NCBI RefSeq assembly: GCF_003086295.3
Contig: NC_092043.1
Span: 49,566,598-49,630,597 of the forward strand
Length of the DNA stretch: 64,000 nucleotides
Direction: 5' to 3'
From: Arachis hypogaea
Lineage: Eukaryota > Streptophyta > Magnoliopsida > Fabales > Fabaceae
Part shown: piece after piece, positions 49,813-61,993 of the stretch
How positions within the stretch are numbered: the first letter of the stretch is position 1
How the letters are laid out: each line of letters begins with the position of its first letter
Program-made: the position numbers and the translations under genes
The notes under the pieces: generated by a model
The model's input: the letters and a program-made list of their open reading frames with translations, nothing else
What the model was told of the DNA's origin: nothing
The model's database searches: none

Positions 49813-50877
49813 ATTATGTAAACTGAAGTGAAGGAATGATAGGTGGTGACTGACGCTTGAGATTTGCATTCTCATGATTCAGATTGATCTTCAAAAGTGA
49901 GAGGAAGGAAAATATAAAATTGCGATTCTTTTTATGTACTTATTGTGATCATGTGAATAATGCTAGCATCTGAACTTTAGATACTCATCATCTTTTTATT
50001 TAAAGAATTCTAGTATTATTGAGAATTTGATATGCCATGATTTTGTTTTGATATTTTACTTTTTAGAAAATATATCTTATGGATTGTTTGATAAGCCTAA
50101 AATTTTAATGATACAAGTGAAAAAAAAAAGAACAAATTGTAGCCACAATAATTTTATAGACATATAGAGAGATACCTATCAGTAGTAATAATGCACTAAT
50201 GCACAAACCAACAACCATTCACTACAAAAACCAAAGCAAAAAAGGTAACACCTTTCATTTTGAATTAAGAAAAAGATGATCATAACAGGATGGGGGAAAA
50301 AAAAAACTATTTAATCATGTCACAGTTTTATTGCAACTTTTCCTTTGTATTTAGTTTTAGTTTTATTACATTTCGTTGTTATGTATTTGTTATATATCCT
50401 CTGTGTTGCTCTAAAAGGAAGACCAAACTCTTCAAGCAACACAATAAAAAAGAAAACTTATAAATAATTGCATCATTTTCTTACCAAATCACTCTAGTTA
50501 TTCTAATTAATAATGTCTTAATCAAACCCTTTAATATTCTTATACAACTCCTTGGAATCTTCTTCACTCAATCAACTTCATGTTCTTTTCTTCTTTCAAA
50601 GTTATTTCTCATTGATTGATGCCTGCCATAAAAATTAATTTAGTACCTTTCTTCAGCATCATTCAATACATAATCTTGAATATATTGGTTGATACATATT
50701 TGATAAAATCATATTCATTTATGATTAACCACAAAGTACTCTTCTGACATAGAGAAATTGGTTGGTAGCTTGAGGTTGGTAAAAAATTTATGATTTGAGT
50801 GTTTGACCAAACTTTATTATTATATATATATTAGTAGGAGCAAAGTTGGTACTACTGCTAAGAAAATTTCAGCATCA

Positions 50878-51491
50878 ATGGCTGATTTTATGGGATCAAA
50901 GGCTTATTGCTGCTTCAAGTGCCAGAACCTTGTTGCTTTCCATGATGATATTGTTTCCAAAGATTTCCAGGTGAACCTTTTTCTACATATTTATGCTAAA
51001 AATTCAAACTCAAATAATCTTTTTTCTTTTTGAATTATGTTATAAATTTCATTCAAACTTGTCAGAACTCTAAACCAGTATTGCTGTAGTGATAGTTTCA
51101 TATATAGTTTGTTTTGCAATAAGAGTCTGTAGCATAATATTAATAGCCTTGCTTAAATAGATAAAAGGGGTTATGAAGATGATATAAAGTTCCATTTTTG
51201 ACCTTGGAATTTCAAGGGGTTATGTTGTAACAGGCAAGCAGTGGTAGAGCTTTTCTTTTCTCTCATGCAATGAACATTAGTTTGGGACCCAAAGAAGATA
51301 GACAACTCATCACTGGTCTTCACACAGTTGCTGATGTTTATTGCTCAGATTGTGGTGAAGAACTTGGTTGGACATACATTAAGGCTTATGAAGAATCACA
51401 GAAGTACAAAGAAGGAAAATATGTACTAGAGAAGTTCAAGATAGTAGTTAGAGGAAGCCAAACAAACCTAGAAAATTATTATGATGACTGA
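50878..51491 (+). CDS. Yippee-like zinc-binding protein
   Basis: Two exons, 50878-50970 (31 codons) and 51234-51491, joined by a GT/AG intron, give 116 residues. The spacing matches the Yippee consensus: CFKC (C12, C15), then X19 to G35, L39, N45, GLHTVAD (59-65), CSDC (C68, C71), GWTY at 76-79 and K..E near 90-97. The two CX2C pairs bind one zinc ion. Yippee proteins are small, conserved eukaryotic proteins; the related Yippee/Mis18/cereblon fold binds ligands or partners, but the plant function is poorly known. The N-terminus ([11 protein letters not shown]) is shorter and different from the more common plant MGRLF-type members. An in-frame ATG at 50803 exists; 50878 is preferred because the residues before it are unlike the family. 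Confidence 0.94.
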
Positions 51492-54400
51492 TTTGATTCT
51501 TCTTGGGTTAAGTCATTTGATCCTGAAATTGTTCATAGGATTATTGTGAATTTTCTTGGAAAAGTTGATTCATTAGAAGTGTGGTGAATGTAAATGGATT
51601 TTAAGACCAATCAAATTAAGTTGTCAAATTACAGTTTCTTTAGGTTATATTTGAATATTGTGTTTGGTCCATGTGGTTAGAAGAATGAATCAAATAGAAA
51701 ATAAACAAATGACAGAAGGTAATAGAAGATCATACAAGAATATTTATATGTAAAGTGTTATTGTAAACATGATATCAGTAGAACACATTGATGTTATTTG
51801 ATCTATTTAGTCGATTTTGTGGTATATTTGATTAAAAGAAGACATAATACAAGTACAAAAATTTGTGTTTACACACTTTTATTTCTGTGTCTTTGTATTT
51901 ATATGGTGTCTCAATATCAAATGAGACATTAATGTAAAAAGATAAATATTACTTATTTCATACTGGTAAAAAAAGATTCTTTTCAGAAAAATGTGATTTT
52001 TGGGCACTGTACAAAAAGTTTGGCAGATATAGGACTGTTGTTTTACACTTTTGCAGCCAAAGTGACTGAATCTTAGACTGACCCTGTAATTTTGAAAATG
52101 GTTAAATAATTGGTGAATTCTATGGTGCCTTTGTTTTGGTGCCTAAATTGCCTAACTTCCCTTTTAAAGTAAAAAATAAAATATTTAAAATAAAAAGTAA
52201 ATCATGTAAAATTTATTAAATATTATTTATTTACTTCTTTTAGTAACTTAGGTACAAAGTGATAGGCATCATAATATTTACTTAAATAATTTTGTATTGT
52301 CATAAAATTAGCAATTTGCGATTTAGTATATATATATATATATGTGTGTGAATTCTATGCAGACGAGAGAAAACCAATCTGTTCAAATACGGTGAAGCTG
52401 ACTTTTGTTAGGTCTGATAGCAACAACGGACGAGGACGCGATGACAAGAGATGCACCAAAGTAAGGAGAACACAAAATAGGAGCCACAGACTCGACGGCG
52501 CAGTGTTGGAGATGCACCAGAACTGGCGAGACGAATCGGAGGAGCCGGTGATCGTGATTTTTGGACTCTAGAGTTTGGCCGTTCGAGACATCAGTTTCTT
52601 CTAATCTTTTAATAAATTATACATTTATCCCTTTTAAAAATTTAATTATAATATAATCTAATTATGGTTAAGATAGTAACTCAAATTAAAAGCAAATATT
52701 CAATTAAAATGCGACACATCATAAAGGATAATTTACATGTTATTTTAGAGAGGATTGTGGTAGAATTATATATATATATATATATATATATAAGGTTTCA
52801 GTAAAAATATTTCTAGAAATATGTAAAAAAATATTCTTTATCAATGTCTTGCGTATGGATTAACTTCACAATTATGGTTCAAAATATAAATACTTATCTT
52901 TGAGTTAATTTGTATGTGAGATGATGGTAATTAAATACCACTTTGATGTATGAAAATTTGTAGTCCAAAGAGATTCGAATATCAATTCGATCTGATTAAC
53001 GGAAAGTTAGTTATTAAATCGTTTTGGTTTAATATAAAAATTGATCAACAGTAAATCGATTGAAATAAAAAATGGTTAAATAATTGGTTAATTAGTTGAA
53101 TTTATTTGATTTTTTAGCAATTAATCAATTTAAAATAATAAAATATAAAAAATATCTAAAAAATTATATATTTTATATACAAATATATTATTTTATCATA
53201 TTAAATTGAATTTAAATTAAACTTTTAATCTTTTAAATTTTTAATCTTATTGGTTAGATTACCGATCTTGATGCAAACAACATAAAAAGATGTGCATAGA
53301 TAAGAGACTTTAGGTCTTTTTGGAGCAATAATGGGAAAATTGTTACCACATTGATAACTGCATGAAGTATGAACAGCAAGAAACATGTGATCGTTGTGAT
53401 TTCAATAACCAATGATTTAGACAAGATGAAGAAAAACATAACCAGATGATCTTTGTGAATATTTCAAATAAAATTGATTATTTCTGCTCCTTTAAAGTTG
53501 GAAAGTAGATTGAGGAAAGATTTTGATGTTCCTTATCTGCTTACAACTTTAAAGTTTGAGCTGTTAAGTGTATACAAACAAGTGGTTTATTTATTTATTT
53601 ATATTATTAGGTTTAAATAATTTTTTAATTCTTTAAAAGACACATTTTTTGTATAACCTTGTAATTTTTTTGTCAAATAAAATTAAAATTATCTATCTAG
53701 TTACTCATTTTTTTTTCTTAAATATTACATGATAAGTTGAATATTAATATGGCACATTTCATAGTTATTTATCTCATTATACTATCATTTAACATAAACT
53801 TTTGACAAAAATTAAAATAAACAACTTTTAAATTTTACTTAAAAACAATTTTTTTAATAAGAACAAAACCAATATATAATATATTAATTAAAATAAACAG
53901 TTAAATTATTGGAATACTGATATTCTAGAAATATTTAAAAAAATTATTATATATATATATGAATTTAATTTTAATACATTATTAATATAAAATAATTTTA
54001 TTGATCGCGTAAATAATCACTAAAAAAATTAATATAATTTTACGATTATATAAAATATTTTACGCTATCAATAAATTAAAATTATATTTATATATTGCAG
54101 AGTGGTGCCTGCTGAAGGTGGTGCATAAGACAGAAAGTTATCGGAGTCAATTAGTTGAAAATGGTTTCCAATGGTAACAGCATTTGTTTGCCACACAAAA
54201 ATTCAATTCATTAACATACCAAATACTCATTGATTAGAATCTCTGTATATAATAATCTATAATTAGGTGAGCCAATTCAATATTTTTATATTCATGCATA
54301 GTTTCACATACTTCAATTTTAAAATGTCTAGTTTACTCTTTCAATACAACCACCACCAAAGGTTTAATGCAATAAAAGAGTTTGGTAACATTAATTCTTC

Positions 54401-57026
54401 TTTCTTACACAAAATTTATTAATTTTCTAATATACTATTTTATTCAAAACAAACAACTATTTGAAAAAAAAATGAATTAGTATAATTATTAATCAAAGTC
54501 GAGCCAAAATGACATCAATGACACAAGATTTTGCTTCAAATCCAATATCAATAAAATTAGATTGTGAACATTTTTCTTGAAAAGATGAGGCTGAACCAAC
54601 AAAATAAAAGGTCATAAATTACTCCAATATCTCATTGAAAATGCAGCAAAAAGAACAGTGAATCCATTTTTTTCAGATATGTAAATTAAAACATATGATG
54701 CTTTGCTCATATTTGGAAGAAATTAGAGTCTCATTTTGCTTGAAATGTTAAAAGGCAAAGGTAATGTAACTCTGATTTCTGTTAAAAAAAATTTTCCTAT
54801 CTTTTGGTAGCTGAGAGCTCTAATAACAATTTTAATCCTCAAACGTTAGCACCAAATTCTAAATTTGGTCCATAATGTTTTAAACGTTCTATTTTAATTT
54901 TAAAATGTTTTAAATAAGTTTAATATTGTTTCATTATTAAATTTGATACCAATAATTAATATATTGAAAGAGATAATAATGTCTAATTTCAATTTGTAAG
55001 TAAAATCTTCCTTCTAACAATAAAAATGATCTTTTTTAAATTTTAGAGTATTGATGATTGATTGATAGGGTTTGAGATTTTATATTAAAAAAAAAAGTGT
55101 TATAAGAAGGTATTGATTATATTTCTCGAACATGTAAAACTAAAAAGATATGACTTAGACTAAAATAATATTGTTAACATTCACATACTCATTCTATTAA
55201 CTATATATTCATATTAAATTTAAAAATGGAACAACATTAAATTTATTTAAAATATTTTAAATTAAAATAAAATATTTAAAATATTAAAGACTAAATTAAA
55301 ATTTAATCTGAGAATTAAAATAATACTTTATCCGGTATATAGTTGATTACTTAATTAGTAGTCTAAGGAGCTCAACATTTGCAATGTTTCCACCAACGTT
55401 CTAATCTAAATATATTATTCCTTTTTCTTTTAAGATATATAAATAGAGATGTGAATCAAGGAACATCATCTATAACACATTGCCATATCTCCTAGTTTAT
55501 GCCTTAGTTATGTTTTAAAATTGAAGAAATTAACCTAACCTCTTCTGAGGTTAAGCTTGAGCAAACTATGGGGAAAAAAATAATGAAGAGAATAATTTTT
55601 TTTTAATGTGGATGATTTAAATATTCTTTTTCATTCTCTATATGCAAAGACTTTTTTTTATTATAGAATTGACCTTGTATTATATATATTCAGTAAGGTT
55701 TTTTTTTTTTAAAAATAAAATATGCATTATTGACATTGTATTCAATAAAGATAAGACCCAAAAAAAAATTTGAATTATTTTTTTATATTTTCATTATCTT
55801 TGATATTTTAATAAACTGAAAATTGGGTAAATTTTATTTAAATTTTTTTCCCTTTCAAATAAATTGTTATTCCTCATTATTTTCTCTGTATTTCTATCTT
55901 AAGATAGTTATATCAAATAAAATGACCTTAATTAAGTACGTCAAATTAAAATGTATCAAAATGTGAAAGTTACCATTAACATTAGTAGAAGAATTTTCAT
56001 TAATTAAAAAAATAAAATCAATAATTTGAGAGTCTCTGTTGAATCTGCCTGCTATGTTCTCCATGCCATTATATAATTAATTATATATACATATATACAT
56101 TGAATTGTTTAAATTAGCTTGTAGTGAATATTCCTTCTCTGCAATTTTCTTTGAATCTTTGATAAACAAGCCAAGCATGTCCTGTTGGCTGTCACTGATA
56201 CCCTTACATTGAAACTTGAGAAAATGTCTCCAAATTATAAGACATACATTATGGTATGATAAGGACTCAGGAGTAATACAAATAATATATTAATAAAAAA
56301 TATAATGAATTAAATTTCTTACTAGTAATAATAATCATGGTTATGTGTATTACTTTTATGTTAGATTTTGACATTTAAAAAGATAGTGGTACATTTTATA
56401 ATTTGTAATTATTAATTAATTATTATTAACATTTTTAATAATATAAAATTATATTTAATAATATAAAATTATATTTTTTTAATACTTAAATATTGACTAA
56501 ATTTTAATAAAAATATTAGTCTGAAATCTGTTTTTAAAAAGACTTCAATTGACCACCTTTGTTTCATTTTTCCTCCTCATGTTTTTGCTTTCAATTAAGT
56601 ACCAAACTGCAATATCAAATACATCCTAGCCACTCATTTCTTATCTTTCTTAAAGATATAATTATTATATAAATAAAAGCTTAGTCATAATGACAATAAT
56701 TCTGTTTTGGTTTGAGCATGATCTTTCAATGGACACTGCACTAAAATTACTAAATTAGTTAACGGATCAAATCAAAAGTATTATTCTCTCAAATTTAAAG
56801 TTATGGGTAACATTATTATTCATATTAAAAAAAAATAAAAGCATTATTGCATGTCATATAAATTTATATAACTCTCTCTATATTAGTTTATAATATTTAT
56901 CTTTATCACATATGTTGAGTTAAGAAATTAACTAAATTAAATTAGCGATGACAAACATTATTTTTGGGCAAAATAAATAATTAGTGTTAAGTATTAATAA
57001 TTATATGTTGCTGATTATTTATTATA
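51492..57026. other. AT-rich intergenic sequence
   Basis: No further gene recognised. A GC-richer patch at 52344-52575 has an open frame of 75 codons with no known domain. A minus-strand frame of 61 codons at 53254-53439 also matches nothing. Confidence 0.5.
52767..52792. repeat. (TA)n microsatellite
   Basis: TA run of about 26 bp. Confidence 0.95.
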
Positions 57027-58574
57027 TGTTGCAGGCCAAAACTTAGTTCAACAGCCCAAATTGGTATGAAAATAATATAGCAAGGCTGGTGAGTAAATAA
57101 ATAAACAAAGCCCATAAGAAAATAAGGCTGAAAAATCAAAACGGGCAAAAAAGAAGTGATCCAATCTAAGCCCGTATCCATCAATTCAAGTTGATCCAAG
57201 CTTCTCATACAAGATTGAAGTCCTCATTTCCTCTCACTTGCTTTTACCAAAGCAACTTTCATCTCCTCTCTAATCAAGTCAAATCATAGCATCAGAAAAG
57301 TAAGAAAGAGAAAGAGAGAAAAAGGTTCCTCCCTAAGCTAGTAACCAAAGAAGCAAGAGAGAGAGAGTTGAAGCTTGAAGCACAGAAGCTAAAACAGAAA
57401 CTCCAAGCTAAATCAAGCGTAAGAAAGGTAATTCATCTCATCTTGCATGCATCAGATCTTCATCCTTTCTTTCCAACTCTCTGCTCTATCCGAAAATGGC
57501 ATTCAAAGGAAAAGTTGATCTATGTTCTTCACTGCTACAAATCCACGGTCACAAGAGATTCTTGGGGACCAAGTTGCATCTCTATGGTTCAGATTTGGTT
57601 GACCATTGAAAGACATTTTCGGTTACTCCTTCATGGCTTTCGGTCAAGTTGAAAAAGTCAGAAGCAAAGGGTCTACTTTGATGTTTGAGAAGAAAAAGTG
57701 AGCTTGTGGGTTGGTGAAGTTCAAGGCTCAAGGTGTTGACCTTGGAAGAAGAACCAAGGAACATGCAAGGAGATAAAAAGAAGCTTGCTGTTCATTTAGC
57801 GGTAAGGAGAGAAAACCAGAGAATGAGAACAGTGTTCTGTTAAGAAGTTCCTCTACTTGGATAATGCTCTCTTTCAAAGAAGCATTCGGCCAATACTGAA
57901 GAACTGCATCTGAGGTTTGCAAATCTGGTTTTGCACATAGCAAAGAGGCTGCTGATGAAGTCAATCTCCTTCATGTTTTACTGATTGTAATGTACTTTTC
58001 TAAGTTTATCTTTCTGTAATTTCTTGTGAGAAAAGGCATTGTGATAAAGCTTAAGAAAAAGCCATGAGTGGAAAAAGGCTGAGAGATACACTTGAGAGAA
58101 AAGGCTAGAGTTATTTTCTGATTTCTTTAGGTATGTTTATGTCTTGTATCTTGTACCTGTAAGGTATCCCTTTCTTAGTTGGGTTAGCACTAAGAGGTAT
58201 AGTTAGGTATTAGCATAGCCAATGTCAAGTTAGGTTAGAACTTGAGTGTGAAAGGATTGGGTCAATCCTGTGTTATTGGTGTATGTAATACTGTTAACTA
58301 TAGTGAAATTCTTCCATAGTTGTGGAGGAGACTGGATGTAGGTTGCATAGCACAAGGCAACCGAACCAGGATACTTGCTGGTGTTAGCTTTTCTCTTCTC
58401 TGCTGTGTTCTGTTTTCTGATTTTCATGAGACCAAAATAAATTGTCTCATAAATTTCCGCTGCTCAGTTTGAATAGAATCAGAATTGCAAAGTTATTTTA
58501 AAAAGGGTAATAACAGCAACCGAAAAGCAAGGCATAGATTCAACTCCCATTCTCTAAGCCTACCACAACCTTCA
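57027..58574 (+). repeat. 5' LTR of the copia element
   Basis: The right edge is fixed by the adjacent primer-binding site. The left edge is taken as TGTTGCAGGCC at 57027, with TGTTGCTGATT at 57006 as the alternative. It ends ...CTTCA. Exact limits need the 3' LTR. Confidence 0.7.
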
Positions 58575-58590
58575 ATTGGTATCAAGAGCT
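58575..58590 (+). other. Primer-binding site (initiator tRNA-Met type)
   Basis: ATTGGTATCAAGAGCT follows the LTR directly. TGGTATCA-AGAGC is the plant initiator-tRNA-Met complement in the one-base-longer form common in this lineage. Confidence 0.85.
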
Positions 58591-58633
58591 AAGGTTTCAA
58601 GAATCAAGCTTAACCGCTTGGAGCAAAGATCCA

Positions 58634-60688
58634 ATGGCGAACAACCTGGGCACAACCACAGTTGCCTACACCCTCACTGAAGGCCAGTCAAACAACCGGC
58701 CACCTTTCTTCAACGGGAAGAACTATTCCTACTGGAAAGAAAGGATAAGGATCTTCATCCAATCCATTGACTACAACCTATGGAAGATTGTTGTGAGTGG
58801 TCTCAAGATCCCAACAAAAACAAGTGCTGATGGAGTGGTGACTCCAAAAGAAGAAGCTGAATGGAATGAAGATGACAAGAAGAAGATAGAGCTGAACGCT
58901 AAAGCAATCAACCTTCTTCATTGCGCTATCAGCTTTGAAGAGTACCGGAAGGTGTCTAGATGCAAGACAGCCAAAGAAATCTAGGAAAAACTCCAGGTTA
59001 CACACGAAGGCACCAAACAAGTCAAAGAAACGAGGATTGATATGCTGTGAAAAGAGTACGAGATGTTTAGCATGAAGGATGGAGAAAGCATTGATGAAGC
59101 GTTTGAGAGATTCTCAATCATAATCAACAACCTTGATGCTATGGGTACAAACTATGCAGAACAAACCTTGGTGAGAAAACTCCTTAGAAGCCTCACAAAA
59201 GAGTGGGAAAACACTGCCACTGTCCTAACCGAGAGTAACAATATAAGTCCCATAACGTATGATGAGCTGAGAGGAAAACTCCTTGCCTATGAAGCCACAC
59301 ACACAAACACAGACTCAAAGAAAAAGGGAATAGCCCTCAAGTCACAAATAGAACCAAAAGAGAGTGAGTCTAGTGATGGTATTTCAGATAACGAGCTTTT
59401 GTTTTTTGCTAGGAGATTTAGAAGGATGATGAAAAGCAAAGGCAAACACAAGGGTTCAAGTTCAAAGGAGCAAAAGATAGACTTGAGCAAGGTGACGTGT
59501 CATCATTGCAAGGAGGCTGGACACTTCAAGTCAAACTGTCCAAAACTCAAAAAGGAGGACAAAGGAAAGAAGGAAAGGAAGAGAGTACTCATGGCAGCTT
59601 GGGAGGATCTTGAGAATGACTCAAATGAAGAAGAAGAATCTGAAGGAGATGACAAGGACTGTTTCATGGCTGGAAACAACAATCTTGATGAGGTAAACTA
59701 TTATGATTTAACCATTGAAGACTTGCATGCTATTATTGATGATCTCACTTTAAATACATCAAAACTGCTTGACAAATATAATGAGTGTAGATCTGAAAGA
59801 GATGTGTTAAGATCTGAAAATGATTTTTTAAAAGAAAAAGTGAAGGAAACTGAATGTGCTTTGGATATTATTGAAGAAAACAGATTTCTAAAATCTGAAC
59901 TTGAAAAATTAAAAGGAAAGCACATTGTGGATCCTTCTCATGAGTTAATTGCTGAAAATGAAAGACTAAATGAAATGATCAAAAGGCTGAATGGTGACTT
60001 AGCAAAATTTGCTCAAGGGTCTAGCAACTTGGATAAATTACTTGCAAGTCAAAGGCCATTGTTTGAAAAATCTGGTTTAGGCTACATAGCCAAGGAAGAT
60101 GTAGTTTCTAACACTTCCTCTATAAAATTTGTGGCCTCTTCATCAAATACCAAATCCATACCAAACAAATCAGGTATCGGATATGATTCAATATGTGAAA
60201 AATCTGATGAAGAATACACAAATGAAGCTGAGCCCTCACCAAGAACTGGTCCGAGTTCAAACCGGCCAGGTTTGGGTTACATTTCGAAAAATGAGGTTGC
60301 TTTCAAGAAACCACTTTTTTACAACAAAACCTCATTTTCGAAAGGTAAAAATGTTCAAAGAAATTCTGGTGAAAATGCTTTCACAAAGAAGAATAACTCT
60401 AATAAAAATCAGCTTGCCAAAAGAAATACATCTCCTCCAAAAACTAGAAAATTTCAAAACTTTAATCATTTCAAGCAATATAACTCATATCAGTTTCAGC
60501 AACACACACAAAAAAATCATTGTGTAAATTGCAAGAAATCTGGTCACTCATATGCACAATGCTTCATTGAAAAGAGAGTTGTAGGAAACAAAGTCTACAA
60601 TGTTGTTTGTGATTTCAATGCACTTGGGCAACCAAGATGGATTAACTTCAAAGGATCCAAATTAATTTGGATACCTAAGGCTACTTGA
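58634..60688 (+). pseudogene. gag of the copia element, two in-frame stops
   Basis: One frame runs from the ATG at 58634 to 60688, interrupted by TAG at 58982-58984 and TGA at 59048-59050. The N-terminus (RPPFFNGKNYSYWKERIRIF) is the copia gag type. A first CCHC knuckle (CHHCKEAGHFKSNC) lies at 59498-59539. An acidic and coiled-coil-like stretch follows (about 59580-60040). A second knuckle (CVNCKKSGHSYAQC) lies at 60521-60562. Gag forms the particle and its knuckles bind RNA. The frame ends with a TGA at 60686-60688, just where the protease part continues in another frame. Confidence 0.92.
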
Positions 60689-60894
60689 AACTCATCATGC
60701 AGATTTGCCTAGCATCTAAGAACAAAAAGGACATGTGGTACATGGATAGTGAATGTTCAAGGCACATGACTGGAAGGTCAACCTACTTCATCAAACTGAA
60801 TAAGTATGATGGAGGTTTTGTGACCTTTGGAGATGATGGTAAAGGTAAAATCATAGCTGTTGGAAAAGTAGGTAATGAGCAATCTACTCATTGA
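60685..60894 (+). pseudogene. Protease segment of the copia element
   Basis: It is in a frame different from both gag and integrase. The active-site motif at 60745-60753 reads Asp-Ser-Glu where the aspartic protease family has Asp-Ser/Thr-Gly. The catalytic Asp is kept, but the following Gly is lost, which should abolish activity. The frame ends at 60894, overlapping the integrase-side frame that starts by 60875. Confidence 0.88.
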
Positions 60895-61993
60895 TGATGT
60901 ACTTTTGGTTTGTGGTTTGAAGCACAATCTTTTGAGTATAAGTCAGCTGTGTGATCTAGGATACTTAGTTGTTTTCAAAAGGCTTGAATGTTGTGTTGTT
61001 AATGAAAAGACAAATAAAGTGATGTTTGTTGCCAAGCGTTTCAATAATATGTATGGACTTACCCTTGATGAACTAAAAGATCAAAATGTAGCTTGTCTTC
61101 ACTCTAAAGAATCTGAAAAGTGGTTATGGCATAAAAGATTGGGCCATGCAAGTATGTTTCAAATAAACAAACTTGTAAAGAAAGAATTAGTAAGAGGCCT
61201 TCCTTTGATAAAGTTTGACAAAGACATCACTTGTGATGCTTGCCAAATGGGAAAACAAACAAAAAGCTTTTTTAAACCAAAGGAAGACATCTCTACTAAA
61301 AGACCACTTGAGTTGCTACACATTGATTTATTTGGTCCAACAAGAACTCAAAGCCTAGGAGGTAAACATTATGGTTTAGTAATTGTGGATGACTACACTA
61401 GGTTTGGTTGGGTTTTATTTCTTGCACACAAAAATGAAGCCTTTTCGGCCTTTGAACCTTTTTGCAAGAAAATTCAAAATGAAAAGGATTTGAAAATCTC
61501 TTCTATAAGAAGTGATCATGGAACTGAATTTGAAAACAATTTATTTGAATCCTTTTGTGAGGAATTTGGAATATCTCACAACTTCTCTTGTCCAAGAACA
61601 CCACAACAAAATGGTATTGTGGAAAGAAGAAATAGAAGCATACAAGAGATGACAAGAGCTATGCTTTGTGAGAGTAATGTTCCAAAATTCCTTTGGGCTG
61701 AAGCGGTTAACACAGCCTGCCACATTTTAAATAGAACAATCATAAGGAAATTTTTGAAGAAAACCCCTTATGAACTTTGGAAAGGCTACCCACCAAACTT
61801 AAATTACTTGCACATATTTGGATGCAAATGTTTTGTTTTAAATAACAAAGAAAATTTGGGAAAGTTTGATCCAAAGGCTTATGAGTGTTTGTTTGTAGGA
61901 TATTCCACAACTAGTAAAGCATATAGGGTTTATCATCAAGATGCTAGAATTATTGAGGAGTCCATACATGTTACATTTGTGATACTAACTTGA
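60875..61993 (+). pseudogene. Integrase of the copia element
   Basis: Starts with the protease tail (VCGLKHNLLSISQL). The GAG-pre-integrase zinc motif follows (WHKRLGHAS ... CDACQMGK). Next is the catalytic core with Asp in HIDLFGPTR, Asp in IRSDHGTEFENN and Glu in TPQQNGIVERRN, then the post-core segment to FDPKAYECLFVGY. It integrates the element cDNA. The frame closes early at 61991-61993 because of a one-base loss near 61980. Confidence 0.92.
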
